From: an uncultured Lachnospiraceae bacterium
GTDB taxonomy: Bacteria; Bacillota; Clostridia; Lachnospirales; Lachnospiraceae
Reading direction: 5' to 3'
Assembly (NCBI GenBank): GCA_910585765.1
Contig: CAJUES010000042.1
Location: forward strand, 1 to 30,334
Length of the DNA: 30,334 bases
Part shown: one piece after another, positions 7,808-16,027 of the stretch
How the letters are laid out: each line of letters opens with the position of its first letter
Numbering within the stretch: the stretch's first letter is position 1
Notes under the pieces: generated by a model
Seen by the model: the letters and a program-made list of their open reading frames with translations, nothing else
Told to the model about the DNA's origin: nothing
Database searches by the model: none
Program-made: the position numbers and the translations under genes

Positions 7808-8534
7808 CGATATAACCACCCTTTTCCTCATCACTGACAATGATGCCTTTCTTCATTGTGATAACCCGCTTCTGCATGGCATTCACGATCTCGCGGTTGT
7901 GTGTGACTACTAAGACAGTGGTCCCGTTGTTGTTTATCTTCTCCAGCAGGTTCATGATATCCCATGAATTCTTGGGATCGAGGTTTCCTGTCGGCTCATC
8001 TGCAAGCAAAATCTGCGGTTTGTTCACGAGCGCCCGCGCAAGCGCCACGCGCTGCTGTTCACCGCCCGAAAGCTGTTTGGGTCTCGCCTTATATTTTCCC
8101 GCAAGACCTACGGTCGAGAGGATCGATGGCACATTTCTGCGGATCTCCCTGCCGGGCATCTGGATGATGCGCTGCGCAAAGGCGACATTCTCATAGACAT
8201 TCCTGTCCTTGAGCAGCCTGAAATCCTGGAACACGACACCAAGACTCCTTCTGAACTTCGGGATCTGGCGCCTTTTGAGCCTCACCACATCCGTGCCGTT
8301 GACGATCACGCGCCCTGAGGTGGGCAGAAGTTCCCTGAGCAGCAGCTTGATCAGGGTGGATTTGCCCGAACCGCTGTCCCCCACGATAAACACAAATTCT
8401 CCTTTATTTATATGCAGTGTGACGTCATTTAATGCCGGCACGCCCGCCGTGTACGCTTTGCTCACGTGCTCCATGATGATCGCCTTATCGCTGATGCCCG
8501 AGCCCGCACGCCTTCTCATTCCTGTAGTTTTCAA
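7797..8534 (-). CDS. ftsE: cell division ATP-binding protein FtsE
   Basis: A 245-residue ABC ATPase with Walker A G-D-S-G-S-G-K-S-T (52-60), Q-loop F-Q-D-F-R-L-L, signature L-S-G-G-E-Q-Q, Walker B I-L-L-A-D-E-P-T-G-N-L-D and switch H in V-T-H-N. F-R-R-S-L-G-V-V-F-Q-D-F-R-L-L is characteristic of FtsE. It works on the cytoplasmic face with FtsX. The longest frame begins at a TTG (8534), 11 bases after GGAGT; an ATG at 8519 or at 8474 (MEHVSKAY, nearer to the usual family start) is possible, so the first 20 residues are uncertain. It is the first gene of the wall cluster, 59 bases after the CdaR-like regulator. Confidence 0.95.
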   Translation of the reverse strand: MKTTGMRRRAGSGISDKAIIMEHVSKAYTAGVPALNDVTLHINKGEFVFIVGDSGSGKSTLIKLLLRELLPTSGRVIVNGTDVVRLKRRQIPKFRRSLGVVFQDFRLLKDRNVYENVAFAQRIIQMPGREIRRNVPSILSTVGLAGKYKARPKQLSGGEQQRVALARALVNKPQILLADEPTGNLDPKNSWDIMNLLEKINNNGTTVLVVTHNREIVNAMQKRVITMKKGIIVSDEEKGGYIDED

Positions 8535-8593
8535 AATAATTTTTCACTCCTATATATCTGCTCTTGCGTTCTATGAAAGACGCAGCTCCGCTT

Positions 8594-9682
8594 TTAGTAT
8601 TCAAACGATTCCATGTATTTCATGTAGCGCACCACCATCAGCGCGATCTTGAATGTGATCGCATCCTCAAATATGCGCAGGTCGAGCCCCGTACTTTTCT
8701 GGAGCTTGTCGAGCCTGTAGACGAGCGTGTTCCTGTGGATGAACAGCTGTCTCGAAGTCTCCGACACGTTCAGGGAGTTCTCGAAAAACTTGTTGATCGT
8801 AGTCAGCGTCTCCTCGTCGAAGTCATCCGGACTCTTTCCGCCGAAGATCTCCTTGATGAACATCTTGCACAGCGGGATCGGCAGCTGGTAGATCAGTCTG
8901 CCGATGCCAAGCTCGCTGTACGCGATGATATCCCGTTCGGCAAAAAAGATCTTGCCCACGTCGAGCGCCATCTTCGCCTCCTTGTAGGAGCGGCTGACCT
9001 CCTTGATCTCCTTGACATTCGTGCCGTAGGAGATGTGCACGTTCTTGATGCCCTCCTTGACAAGGCTGTCCTCGATCGCCCTCGCGTACTTGTCGATGTC
9101 GCGGTTCGTCTCATTGTCCGCGATCTCCTTGACGACGATCACATTATTCTCGTCCACTGCAGTCACAAAGTCCCTGCCGTTCTGGCCAAAATTCTCCCGG
9201 ACTTTCTCAAGGATATTGGTATCTTTTCCGTTTTGGGATTCCACGATCAGCACGGCGCGTTTCACATCAGTCTGTATATGAAGCTTCTTCGAACGGCTGT
9301 ATATGTCCACCAGGAGCAGATTGTCCAACAGCAGGTTCTTGATGAAATTGTCCTTGTCGAACCGCTCCTTGTACGCCACCATCAGATTCTGCAATTGAAA
9401 TGCCGCCATCTTCCCCACCATGTAAGCATTCTCACCCGCATCGTTGGCGATCAGAATATACTCAAGCTGCTGGTCATCATAGATTTTAAAGAACTGGCAA
9501 CCCTGGATCTCCTGGCTGTCGGCGGCTGATTTAACGAACTCAAGTACTGAATTTTCAAAGCTGTTTCCTGTCGTTTTGGTGGAGGCCACCAATTTGCCAT
9601 CGATGTCAGCCACAAAAAGTTCAACCCTTGCGATCGCCTTGATCCCCTCGATGGTATTCTGCATGATCTGATTTGAAATCAT
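8594..9682 (-). CDS. CdaR/PucR-family transcriptional regulator
   Basis: A 362-residue regulator. The N-terminus (about 1-130) resembles the putative sugar-diacid recognition domain (MISNQIMQNTIEGIKAI start, V-A-S-T), the middle (about 140-270) a degenerate GGDEF-like module, and the C-terminus a PucR-type helix-turn-helix: F-E-N-S-L-N-V-S-E-T-S-R-Q-L-F-I-H-R-N-T-L-V-Y-R-L-D-K-L (about 305-335). Members control carbohydrate, diacid or nitrogen metabolism; the ligand here is not visible. The start follows GGAGAGT at good distance. It lies immediately upstream of ftsE on the same strand, so it could be co-transcribed with the wall cluster, although no functional link is known. Confidence 0.88.
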   Translation of the reverse strand: MISNQIMQNTIEGIKAIARVELFVADIDGKLVASTKTTGNSFENSVLEFVKSAADSQEIQGCQFFKIYDDQQLEYILIANDAGENAYMVGKMAAFQLQNLMVAYKERFDKDNFIKNLLLDNLLLVDIYSRSKKLHIQTDVKRAVLIVESQNGKDTNILEKVRENFGQNGRDFVTAVDENNVIVVKEIADNETNRDIDKYARAIEDSLVKEGIKNVHISYGTNVKEIKEVSRSYKEAKMALDVGKIFFAERDIIAYSELGIGRLIYQLPIPLCKMFIKEIFGGKSPDDFDEETLTTINKFFENSLNVSETSRQLFIHRNTLVYRLDKLQKSTGLDLRIFEDAITFKIALMVVRYMKYMESFEY

Positions 9683-10018
9683 ATGCCACTCTCCTTCTTA
9701 TACATTATCCACAAAAAATAGCCGATGCACACTATCCTTTTCATCGCATTCTGTTATCATTTTAATATATTTACACAAATAAATCTATAGCTATCAGCAA
9801 TTTTTTTATGCATTTTGGAAAAGTTCTACAAAAAACATCCCTTTTCACGTGTTTATGCAAGATACACAAAAGCGCCGCTGTCCTTCAAAAAGCTTCTTTT
9901 CCTTATTATATTTTCAGACCGATCTACCGAAATACATAGTGTAGTTTTGTGTCTGTCTGAACAGGGATATGATACAGATACATAATATAAACTGCGATCA
10001 ACAAAGGAGGTTGGTTAT
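9683..10018. other. divergent intergenic region between regulator and yjfB-like gene
   Basis: About 335 AT-rich bases without a gene. They must hold the minus-strand promoter of the CdaR-like gene and the plus-strand promoter of the YjfB-like gene. On plus, TTTTGT and TATGAT with a 17-base spacer (around 9943-9976) form a weak sigma-A candidate; GACCGATCT at about 9919 resembles a sigma-D -10 element but lacks a matching -35. The ribosome binding site AAAGGAGG of yjfB is at 10003-10010. Confidence 0.4.
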
Positions 10019-10210
10019 ATGGATATACCGTCTCTCTCAATGAGTATGGCTCAGACAAATCTTCTGACTGATGTCGGCACTGCGATGCTGGCAAAATCGA
10101 TGGAGCAGGCAGACATCATCACTGCTTCCATGACAGAGATGCTCGACGCATCCGCGATGGAACTCTCTGTCAATCCAAACGTCGGAGCAAACATCGACAT
10201 CAGTATCTAG
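10019..10210 (+). CDS. YjfB family putative motility protein
   Basis: A 63-residue protein matching the YjfB family from end to end: it starts M-D-I-P-S-L-S-M-S-M-A-Q, has a central amphipathic region and ends V-N-P-N-V-G-A-N-I-D-I-S-I, the family signature. An exceptionally good ribosome binding site (AAAGGAGG, eight bases before ATG) precedes it, and a compact terminator follows ten bases after the stop, so it is a single-gene transcript. Family members in Bacillus are linked to motility by annotation, but their biochemical role is unknown. No flagellar genes are present in this window. Confidence 0.9.
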   Translation: MDIPSLSMSMAQTNLLTDVGTAMLAKSMEQADIITASMTEMLDASAMELSVNPNVGANIDISI

Positions 10211-10219
10211 AAGACCTGA

Positions 10220-10244
10220 GACAGCCCTTCGGGGCTGTCTTTCG
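10220..10244 (+). terminator. rho-independent terminator after yjfB-like gene
   Basis: GACAGCCC (10220-10227) pairs perfectly with GGGCTGTC (10232-10239) around a TTCG loop, followed by TTTCGTT. It sits between two convergent genes and may also help to stop the minus-strand transcript, although no T-run is seen in that direction. Confidence 0.85.
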
Positions 10245-11084
10245 TTATGTAAGCCGGATCGCGCCGGGCTCGATGACGATCCTGCCGCCCTTTAACAGAT
10301 TTCCCACCGCACGCTTGAACTCGTTCTTGCTCATATCGGTCTCGCGCCGGATCACATCCGGATCTGCCTTGTCCGTGAACGGCAGCACCCCGCCGTGGCT
10401 TTCCATGATCTCCACAAGCCGCACCGCATCTTTCTCAATCTGCAGATACGCCTTCTCGCGCACGCTCAGATCCAGTTTTCCGTCCTCCTTGACGCCGGCA
10501 ACGCGCGCTGTCACGACGTCTCCCACCCTGATATCCCCGTAGAGCTCCCTCCTGGGGATCAGTGCGGAGAACCGGTCATCGACAGCGACAAAAGCGCCCA
10601 TATCCTCACGGATCTCATACACGGTGCCGCGCACGGTGTCATCCTTTTCGTAGCCGCTTGCACGCTCCAGATAGCGGTACACTTTCATCGTGGCTGCAAG
10701 GCGGCTGCTCTTGTCCACGTAGAGTGCAGCCAGCACCTCATCGCCCTCCTGGACCTTGGCGGTCTGCTCCTTATACGGCAGCAGCACATCCTTCTCAAGC
10801 CCCCAGTCGAGGAACGCGCCGATCTTTGTCACCTGCGAGACCTTCAGCTTTCCCACCTCGCCCACGCTCAGCAGAGGCCTGTTGGTCGTGGCGATGATCC
10901 TGTCCCTGGAATCCTTGTACAAAAATACCTCTATGGTATCGCCGGTCCTGCTGCCCTGCGGCACCTGTTTTTTCGGGAGCAGCACCCTGTCATCCATCGA
11001 CGCGTTGAGCGTCTCCCCGAGATACACCCCGAAATCCAACTCCTTCACAATCAGCAGCGACTGCTTTTTTCCTAACTCTAACAT
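10245..11084 (-). CDS. cvfB: CvfB-like S1 RNA-binding protein
   Basis: A 279-residue protein of the CvfB/YitL family. It has successive S1-type beta-barrel segments: an N-terminal one (G-V-Y-L-G), a second (about 70-130, I-G-A-F-L-D-W-G-L-E-K-D-V-L-L-P) and a third (about 145-210, M-G-A-F-V-A-V-D-D-R-F-S-A-L-I-P), then a winged-helix end (M-S-K-N-E-F-K-R-A-V-G-N-L-L-K-G-G-R-I). Members bind RNA and influence virulence-factor and general gene expression in Firmicutes. The start at 11084 (MLELGKK) is chosen since GGAGGATAGGG lies just upstream; the longer frame from 11102 would have that ribosome binding site inside the coding region. It lies downstream of the MATE gene across a row of hairpins. 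Confidence 0.88.
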   Translation of the reverse strand: MLELGKKQSLLIVKELDFGVYLGETLNASMDDRVLLPKKQVPQGSRTGDTIEVFLYKDSRDRIIATTNRPLLSVGEVGKLKVSQVTKIGAFLDWGLEKDVLLPYKEQTAKVQEGDEVLAALYVDKSSRLAATMKVYRYLERASGYEKDDTVRGTVYEIREDMGAFVAVDDRFSALIPRRELYGDIRVGDVVTARVAGVKEDGKLDLSVREKAYLQIEKDAVRLVEIMESHGGVLPFTDKADPDVIRRETDMSKNEFKRAVGNLLKGGRIVIEPGAIRLT

Positions 11085-11121
11085 ATCTGCCCTATCCTCC
11101 ATCTCTCATTCTAACCTCCAT

Positions 11122-11248
11122 GATTCCGCTCTGCGGAATCTCAAATCAATGCGGAGAATGCCCGTACTTTGGGCATTCTCTTGTGTGAGACTTAGAACTT
11201 CTTCACAAAGCAGCCTTTGCTGCGAGTGATTAGAAGTTCTTCTCACAC
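11122..11248. repeat. row of three perfect hairpins between MATE and cvfB-like genes
   Basis: Three consecutive dyads fill the gap. (1) GATTCCGC/GCGGAATC, 11122-11140, 3-base loop. (2) GAGAATGCCC/GGGCATTCTC, 11154-11180, 10-bp stem and 7-base loop. (3) A 66-base nested hairpin 11183-11248 with GTGTGAGA/TCTCACAC, AGAACTTCT/AGAAGTTCT and GCAGC/GCTGC. The last reaches the MATE stop codon. None is followed by a T-run on the minus strand, so they look more like palindromic repeats or RNA-processing elements than a simple terminator. Confidence 0.8.
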
Positions 11249-12636
11249 TATACATCCTCAGCATACGCTGTCGTCCTGCCAAGCCTGCGAAAGATCAAAA
11301 ACAGCTCCACGACCGCCGCGACTGCCAGCACAAACTCCGCCACAAACTGCGCGTAGGCAAGTCCATACAGCGGGAAAAAGTGATTTAAAACATACAGTGC
11401 CGGTATCTCCAGCACAATCTTCCTCATGACGGCGAAGGCAAGCGCATTCTTCCCGTAGCCGAGCGCCTGAAAAACGCCGACTGCCAGAAAGTCCATGCAC
11501 AGAAACGGCAGCCCGAGACAGAACCCTCTCAGAAACCGTATGCCGTGCGCGATGATGGAAGGATTATCCATGAAGAACCGCACGACACCCGCAGCGCCCA
11601 CATAGAAGAACAGCGCCGCCGCCGTGATAAATCCGATGCTGATCGCCCCTGTAAAGACGACTGCCGACCGCATCCTCCTCTGGTTCCCGCTGGCGTAATT
11701 GTAGCTCACCAGCGGCATGATCCCCTGCGACAATCCCATGCAGACATACATGGGAACCATATATATCTTCTGTGTGATCCCCATCGCCGCCACCGCGTCC
11801 GCACCGAACACGGAAGTGAAATTGTTCAGGATCGTCATGCCCGTCACGTTCAGGAGATTCTGTATCGATGCGGGGATCCCGACGCCGCACACGCCCAGCA
11901 CGATCATACTTCTCAAGCAGAACTTGTCCGGACGGATGCACACATAAGTGCTCTCTCTCCTGACATACAGCAATATGAAGAAATACAGGCACGCCACACA
12001 GTTCGAAATAAACGTCGCAAGCCCTGCCCCAGCAGCGCCCATGTCCAGTCCCCACGGCAGTATGAATATCGGATCCAGCACGATATTCAGAAGGCACCCG
12101 CTCATGGTCCCGATGCTTGCATGGAACGCGGAACCCTCCGCGCGCACCATATTGCCCATGACCACATTCAGGATCGCCGGCACTGCACCGAATGTGACGG
12201 TCCACCGCATATAGTCAGCCGTCGCCCGCGTAGTGATCTCGTCCGCGCCCAACATCGCCAGCAGCGGGGATTTTCCGACGGTGCACGCCAGCGAGAACAG
12301 CGCGCCGCACACCGCCGCACAGTAAAATCCGAAAGCGGAAGTCCTGTGCACGGTGTCGTAATCCCTGCGCCCCAGCGCCCTGCTCATCATGCTGGAACAT
12401 CCCACACCGAAAAGGTTGTTGACCGCATTAAATGCCAGCAGCACCGGACCTGCAAGCGTCACCGCCGCATTCTGCACCGGATCGTTCAGGATCCCCACAA
12501 AATAGGTGTCCGCCAGATTGTAGAGCACCATCACGAGCGAACTGATGATCGTAGGCACGCACAGGAGCGCCACCGCTTTGGGTATCGGCACGCTCTCAAA
12601 GATGGCTGTTCGATTATCCGCTTTTGCTTTGCTCAT
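11248..12636 (-). CDS. MATE family efflux transporter
   Basis: A 462-residue polytopic membrane protein with about twelve hydrophobic segments and the typical MATE N-terminus (F-E-S-V-P-I-P-K-A-V-A-L-L-C-V-P-T-I-I-S-S-L-V-M begins at about residue 13, followed by N-L-A-D-T-Y-F-V-G). The second half repeats the fold (about residue 230 on, V-G-I-P-A-S-I-Q-N-L). It should export drugs or metabolites in exchange for Na+ or H+. The start at 12636 (MSKAKADN) has AAAGGA at good spacing; a longer frame from 12690 would overlap the upstream gene. The CPBP protease gene ends 34 bases upstream on the same strand, suggesting one transcript. Confidence 0.93.
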   Translation of the reverse strand: MSKAKADNRTAIFESVPIPKAVALLCVPTIISSLVMVLYNLADTYFVGILNDPVQNAAVTLAGPVLLAFNAVNNLFGVGCSSMMSRALGRRDYDTVHRTSAFGFYCAAVCGALFSLACTVGKSPLLAMLGADEITTRATADYMRWTVTFGAVPAILNVVMGNMVRAEGSAFHASIGTMSGCLLNIVLDPIFILPWGLDMGAAGAGLATFISNCVACLYFFILLYVRRESTYVCIRPDKFCLRSMIVLGVCGVGIPASIQNLLNVTGMTILNNFTSVFGADAVAAMGITQKIYMVPMYVCMGLSQGIMPLVSYNYASGNQRRMRSAVVFTGAISIGFITAAALFFYVGAAGVVRFFMDNPSIIAHGIRFLRGFCLGLPFLCMDFLAVGVFQALGYGKNALAFAVMRKIVLEIPALYVLNHFFPLYGLAYAQFVAEFVLAVAAVVELFLIFRRLGRTTAYAEDV

Positions 12637-12670
12637 ATCCACGTCCTTTCCGCACATTCCGGTATCGCGC

Positions 12671-13537
12671 TCATGTGCCCTGCGGGGCACGCTCCGACCT
12701 TCCCATGAACCACACTGCCCCTGCGCTCACCACCACCACCGCAACGGCAAACGCACCTGTCTGGCAGAACCCGGGAAGCATGGCAGCTGCAAAGGAAAGC
12801 GAATTGTAAAACAAGTGCATGAAGATGCACGGAATCACCGAACGGCTCCTGACAGCCACATATCCAAGCGCCGCCCCGATCGGGATCACATAGATCCCCT
12901 GTACCCAGTTGGCGTGGAAGATCCCAAACAGCACCGCCTGTACGATGACCACGACAGGCGTCGAGAAAAATCTCTGCAGGTTCTTTAGGATCAGCCCCCT
13001 CATGATGCACTCCTCGTTGACCGGCGCCAGTATCACCGCTGCCACCAGCGCCAGCATCTGGCTTCCACCGAGCGCCGTCTCCATCATCTCATTATAGTTT
13101 TCCATCGTCGCCGGGCTGATGATTGCGATCATCGCAGCGATCAGTATCGCCAGATAATAGAGCCCGCACGACGCTATGACGATCATCGCAAACGGCCTGA
13201 GTCTCAGCACCTTCTCCCTGAAATACCGCTTGTCCTCCTCCGTCTTTTTCCTGCCCCATATCAGCCAGTACGCAGGCACCGAAAACAATGCCGACACCAG
13301 CGTCGCCACTACCGTGAGCATGGTCATATAGCTGCTGTCTGTCATGATGTCAATCAGGGCATACTGCGCATACACCGCATCGCTGCCCGTGTTCAGCATG
13401 TATGCCGTCATCGCCGCCGCTGCCCCCACAAAACTCACCAGGATCTGCAGCAGCATGAACAGCGCCATGATCTCAGCGCTGAGCATGATCCCCTCGAGAA
13501 ACTTTCTGCCTGCCCCTGCATTCTTGTCGTTCTCCAT
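12671..13537 (-). CDS. CPBP family intramembrane glutamic endopeptidase
   Basis: A 288-residue membrane protein with the three CPBP (Abi/CAAX-like) motifs: N-E-E-C-I-M-R-G (Glu 175, Glu 176, Arg 180), F-G-I-F-H (Phe 204, His 208) and H-L-F-Y-N (His 241, Asn 245). About eight hydrophobic segments are visible. Members are intramembrane proteases; in Firmicutes some act in bacteriocin self-immunity or processing of peptides, but the substrate here is unknown. The start at 13537 (MENDKN) lies six bases after GGAGG; an upstream ATG at 13561 would place that site inside the coding region. The MATE gene follows closely. Confidence 0.9.
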   Translation of the reverse strand: MENDKNAGAGRKFLEGIMLSAEIMALFMLLQILVSFVGAAAAMTAYMLNTGSDAVYAQYALIDIMTDSSYMTMLTVVATLVSALFSVPAYWLIWGRKKTEEDKRYFREKVLRLRPFAMIVIASCGLYYLAILIAAMIAIISPATMENYNEMMETALGGSQMLALVAAVILAPVNEECIMRGLILKNLQRFFSTPVVVIVQAVLFGIFHANWVQGIYVIPIGAALGYVAVRSRSVIPCIFMHLFYNSLSFAAAMLPGFCQTGAFAVAVVVVSAGAVWFMGRSERAPQGT

Positions 13538-13636
13538 ATCAAACCTCCAACTCCCCTTCACAAATCGATCCGCTTTCTATACCGTAACACGCCAGCCCGC
13601 TCCTGTCAAACCCTGTTGTGATATTTGCGGCAAATG

Positions 13637-13674
13637 CCGTAACAGTTTAGCCTTCGGCTTCCTGTCACAAGCAT
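13637..13674 (-). repeat. dispersed palindromic repeat, copy 1
   Basis: A 38-base stretch in the gap between the CPBP and GNAT genes, built around AGCCTTCGGCT with outer arms AACAG/CTGT. It matches 21080-21117 in the opposite orientation with only two differences. Similarity continues in patches outside the core: GAAAGCATAG and GTTTGACA occur near both copies (here on the minus strand around 13685-13700 and 13600-13612). It looks like a REP- or MITE-like element. Confidence 0.75.
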
Positions 13675-13719
13675 CGGGCCAACCGCTATGCTTTCTCATG
13701 AACTTCGCAGGGCTATCGA

Positions 13720-14280
13720 TCATTTGTTTAGTATATAGTCCATCTCATGCCACTGTTCCCCGCCCCACACGGACCCGGAGATCCCCTTATCGGCAAATCC
13801 CATCTTAGTGTACATCCTGACCTTGGAATCCAGGCAGGTCAATGTGACTTTTTTCCTGCCCCGCGCCCGCTCCCTGCGCAGATACTCAGACACGATCTCC
13901 CTCGCCAGTCCCTGCCCCCGGTACCGGGGCAGCACATCGAGTCCGAGCAGCATCACGTTGCTCCCGTCCGGATCATGCAGCCCGGCATCCGTGAAAAATT
14001 CATCCCGGAACACAGGCTCATCCGTCGCGATCCCGTTCAGAAATCCGGCAAGCTTTCCTGTCACCCTGTCAACCGCCACCAAAAACAGGTCCGGCACCGC
14101 CGCGACCCGCGCCATCATCATGGGCACAGAGCACGCCTCGTTTGGCGGAAAACAGATCTGCTCGATCTCTGCCGCCTGCTCTGCCTCTTCCGGACGGATG
14201 CTGCGCAATACAAACCGCTCGTTCAGCCCCTTGTCGCACACACCGTATTCCTCATAACCTTTTTGACTGCTCATTTTCAT
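13720..14280 (-). CDS. GNAT family N-acetyltransferase
   Basis: A 186-residue protein with the GNAT acetyl-CoA fold: a first helix region R-S-I-R-P-E-E-A-E-Q-A-A-E-I-E, a strand V-M-L-L-G-L-D-V-L, and motif A L-P-R-Y-R-G-Q-G-L-A (about residues 120-130) that binds the pyrophosphate of acetyl-CoA, then C-L-D-S-K-V-R-M-Y-T-K-M-G-F near the C-terminus. E-I-E-Q-I-C-F-P-P-N-E-A-C resembles arylalkylamine-type N-acetyltransferases, but the substrate cannot be read. The start at 14280 is six bases after AAGGAG; the ATG at 14286 is too close to that site. It is transcribed divergently from dpaA. Confidence 0.85.
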   Translation of the reverse strand: MKMSSQKGYEEYGVCDKGLNERFVLRSIRPEEAEQAAEIEQICFPPNEACSVPMMMARVAAVPDLFLVAVDRVTGKLAGFLNGIATDEPVFRDEFFTDAGLHDPDGSNVMLLGLDVLPRYRGQGLAREIVSEYLRRERARGRKKVTLTCLDSKVRMYTKMGFADKGISGSVWGGEQWHEMDYILNK

Positions 14281-14441
14281 CCACATCTCCTTCTTCTATT
14301 GTCCAAAAGCTCCGCCGCATACTGTCTGTCCTCGATCTGCCGGATCGCCTCATCCCTTTCTCCCCTCGCCATTTCAAGATCACTGACCTTAGTATACCGT
14401 TATTTTCCCGATTCAGCAACCTTTTGATCGATTCTGTGACG

Positions 14442-14469
14442 AACGTTTTTCTTTTTTTGTCATATTTTA
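14442..14469 (+). promoter_or_regulatory. sigma-K-type promoter of the dipicolinate synthase operon
   Basis: AAC (14442-14444) is followed after 16 bases by CATATTTTA (14461-14469), matching the sigma-K pattern AC-N16/17-CATANNNTA exactly. It lies 33 bases before the dpaA start, with GGAGG at 14491-14495. Sigma-K control of dpaAB in the mother cell is known in Bacillus, so position and function agree. Confidence 0.75.
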
Positions 14470-14502
14470 AAGATAAGTTGATTCAATATAAGGAGGTGCA
14501 AT

Positions 14503-15390
14503 ATGCCTCCAAGAAATATGGCAAAGTATGATATTGCGATCTTAGGCGGCGACAGGCGGACGGCATGTATGGCACCCATTTTTGCCGAAAAAGGCTACCG
14601 TGTCCTATGTTTTCGCACTGTCAGCATCCCCTGCAGTCCCCCCATAAAAGCCAAACTGACCTTCACCGATTCCCTGCGCGAAGCCCTTGACGCCGCACCT
14701 GTGGTCATAGGCGGCATACCGTTTACGAAGTCCGGTGCCCTCTACTGTGAGGCGGAGTCCTCCGGCGCTGCCCCCGGCATCTCGGAGCTGCAGCGGGGCA
14801 TCCACAAGCACCAGAAGATATTTGCGGGCGTAATACCCGAGGATTTCCGCAGAACCTGTGAGGAGCGCGAGATCAGCTGCCACGACTTTATGCTCGACGA
14901 GCCCATGACGCTGTACAACGCCGTCTCCACCGCGGAGGGAGCCATCCTGGAAGCGCTGCTGCACAAGGACACCAATCTCCACATGAGCAGCACCCTCGTG
15001 CTCGGCTACGGCAGATGCGGCAAAATCCTCGCAGACCGCCTAAAGGGGCTCCACGCCTGCGTCACCGTATGCTCCAACGATGCCAACGAGCTTGCCCTCG
15101 CAAGCGCCCTCGGATTCGAGACGCTGCACCTGTCGAAACTTTGGAAGAATATCTGCTGCTTTGAGTACATTTTCAACACCATCCCGGCGCGTGTCCTAAA
15201 CCGCAGATGCCTGGAGAAAGTCTCGCCAGGCGCCATCATCATTGACATCGCCTCCAACAAATCCGGAGCCGACTATGAGGCTGCTCACAAGCTAAACACA
15301 AATATCCACTTCTGCCCAGGACTTCCCGGCAAGTACGCCGGAGAGAGCTGTGCAAACTATCTGACAGACTACGTTATCAACAGACTATAG
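14503..15390 (+). CDS. dpaA: dipicolinate synthase subunit A (SpoVFA)
   Basis: A 295-residue dehydrogenase-like protein that with DpaB makes dipicolinic acid from dihydrodipicolinate in the mother cell during sporulation. The N-terminus (Y-D-I-A-I-L-G-G-D-R-R) and a second nucleotide-binding loop L-V-L-G-Y-G-R-C-G-K (about residues 166-175) are typical, as is the closing L-P-G-K-Y-A-G-E. The start follows GGAGG by six bases. The stop at 15390 is embedded in the ribosome binding site of dpaB (TATAGGAGG), and asnB follows, so the three genes form one unit behind a sigma-K-like promoter. Confidence 0.95.
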   Translation: MPPRNMAKYDIAILGGDRRTACMAPIFAEKGYRVLCFRTVSIPCSPPIKAKLTFTDSLREALDAAPVVIGGIPFTKSGALYCEAESSGAAPGISELQRGIHKHQKIFAGVIPEDFRRTCEEREISCHDFMLDEPMTLYNAVSTAEGAILEALLHKDTNLHMSSTLVLGYGRCGKILADRLKGLHACVTVCSNDANELALASALGFETLHLSKLWKNICCFEYIFNTIPARVLNRRCLEKVSPGAIIIDIASNKSGADYEAAHKLNTNIHFCPGLPGKYAGESCANYLTDYVINRL

Positions 15391-15404
15391 GAGGCATGGA
15401 GCAC

Positions 15405-15995
15405 ATGGAAATCAAAGGAAAGAAAATAGGCATTGCCCTGACCGGATCCTTCTGCACCTTCGAAAAAACCTTTGCGGAGCTGCAAAAACTCGCCGACGCC
15501 GGCGCTGATATCTATCCGATCCTGTCAGACGCATCCCAGACGATCGAGAGCCGGTTCGGAAAACCTGACACCTATGTCACAAAAATAAAAGCGCTCACAG
15601 GAAGGGATCCCATCGTGTCCATACCCGGGGCAGAGCCCATCGGACCCAAAGCGTACCTCGACGTGCTCGCGATCCTCCCCTGCACCGGAAACACTGCCGC
15701 AAAGCTTGCAAACGGCATCACGGACACACCTGTCCTCATGGCGGCAAAGGCACACATGCGCAACAACAAGCCGCTCGTCATCGCCATCTCGACCAACGAC
15801 GGACTCGGCATGAACCTGAAAAATATCGGGCTGTTATGCAACAGCAAAAATATCTACTTCGTCCCGTTCGGGCAGGATAACTACCAGACAAAGCCAAACT
15901 CGCTGGTCGCGCACGTCGAACTGCTGATACCGACGCTGGAAATGGCGCTGGAACACAGACAGTACCAGCCGATCCTCAAGGATTACATCGGCTGA
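15405..15995 (+). CDS. dpaB: dipicolinate synthase subunit B (SpoVFB)
   Basis: A 196-residue flavoprotein-like subunit (HFCD fold). It has the family N-terminus G-K-K-I-G-I-A-L-T-G-S-F-C-T-F, the central L-P-C-T-G-N-T-A-A-K-L-A-N-G-I-T-D-T and M-A-A-K-A-H-M-R. Together with DpaA it forms dipicolinate synthase. The start at 15405 is preferred because the ATG at 15396 lies one base after AGGAGG, too near for initiation, while 15405 is ten bases away and has GGAG even closer. Only 14 bases separate it from dpaA. Confidence 0.95.
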   Translation: MEIKGKKIGIALTGSFCTFEKTFAELQKLADAGADIYPILSDASQTIESRFGKPDTYVTKIKALTGRDPIVSIPGAEPIGPKAYLDVLAILPCTGNTAAKLANGITDTPVLMAAKAHMRNNKPLVIAISTNDGLGMNLKNIGLLCNSKNIYFVPFGQDNYQTKPNSLVAHVELLIPTLEMALEHRQYQPILKDYIG

Positions 15996-16027
15996 CAACA
16001 TCAATATTTTGGAAAAGGAAATGAAAA

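Noticed and set aside
9911..9930. Sigma-D promoter for the YjfB-like gene
   Set aside because: GACCGATCT resembles the -10 element, but no TAAA occurs at the required distance.
11545..12708. 387-residue plus-strand frame over the MATE gene
   Set aside because: Antisense shadow of a membrane protein gene, with an extreme histidine and arginine content.
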